Shown: one piece after another, positions 63,776-64,000 of the stretch
How the letters are laid out: each line of letters opens with the position of its first letter
How positions within the stretch are numbered: position 1 is the first letter of the stretch
DNA from: Saccopteryx bilineata
Lineage: Eukaryota; Chordata; Mammalia; Chiroptera; Emballonuridae
DNA: 64,000 nt
Assembly (NCBI RefSeq): GCF_036850765.1
Contig: NC_089492.1
Coordinates: 295,873,090-295,937,089 of the forward strand
Direction of reading: 5' to 3'
Notes under the pieces: model-generated
What the model was told of the DNA's origin: nothing
The model's database searches: none
The model's input: only the letters and a program-made list of their open reading frames with translations
Made by a program: the position numbers and the translations under genes

Positions 63776-64000
63776 GGACCCACCTGTTCTGACGCCGGGC
63801 ATCCCTGAGAGGACACAGCACAGCACAGAGGGCCAGGCCAGGGGCTCCTGGCTGCAGGGTGGCAGGCTGGCAGTGGGACTCCAGCCGGAGACCAAGGGAG
63901 GTTTCTAGGGGGAGTGATTTGAATGAGCCAGGCAGCAGAGCTTGTGAACTGGGAGCAGAGACTCCTTTAAAAAAAAAAAAAAGAAAGGACGTTTATTAAA
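63776..64000. other. Right-edge sequence
   Basis: There is no gene. An A-run at about 63968-63981 may be the start or tail of another repeat that continues past the window. Confidence 0.3.

Overview
The window is mammalian genomic DNA, most likely from a bat. It has interrupted genes with GT/AG splice sites, CpG-island promoters and AATAAA signals. It also carries dozens of tRNA-derived SINE copies of four kinds. One kind resembles the MEG-type SINEs known from Yinpterochiroptera; the bat family is not resolved from sequence alone.

Five C2H2 zinc-finger genes form a block that I recognise from human 19q13.42, shown here in reverse orientation. From left to right they are ZNF784 (+, coding 4476-4553 and 6126-7040), ZNF865 (-, coding 13793-10656, first exon near 20.4-20.6 kb), ZNF524 (-, coding 23715-22789), FIZ1 (+, coding 27701-28006 and 29270-30469) and ZNF579 (+, coding 52837-54540). 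All five reading frames are open and close to the expected lengths. ZNF524 and FIZ1 are head to head across a CpG-rich interval at about 24.95-26.5 kb. The five proteins are nuclear DNA-binding or protein-binding zinc-finger factors; nothing in the sequence shows them acting in one pathway.

The 21 kb between FIZ1 and ZNF579 is a landing zone for mobile DNA. An old MaLR-type LTR (33.4-33.9 kb) is followed by a complete, young class II (betaretrovirus-like) endogenous retrovirus at 34499-42584. The provirus has 429/428-bp LTRs that differ at only 4 positions plus 1 indel, a perfect 6-bp target duplication, a tRNA-Lys-type primer site, gag, a dUTPase-protease reading frame and pol. It has no envelope gene. 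Its env-position segment contains pieces that look like a gammaretroviral gag-protease region and a second integrase end. About 100 bp further right lies a 2874-bp hAT DNA transposon (42694-45567) with a perfect 8-bp target duplication and a decayed transposase.

The remaining space holds introns, untranslated regions, SINEs, ancient MIR/L2/L1 relics and a solo LTR at 1106-1889 that sits inside a SINE. The last 9 kb (55-64 kb) has no gene I can support. It ends in a degenerate AT-rich tandem array split by two SINEs.
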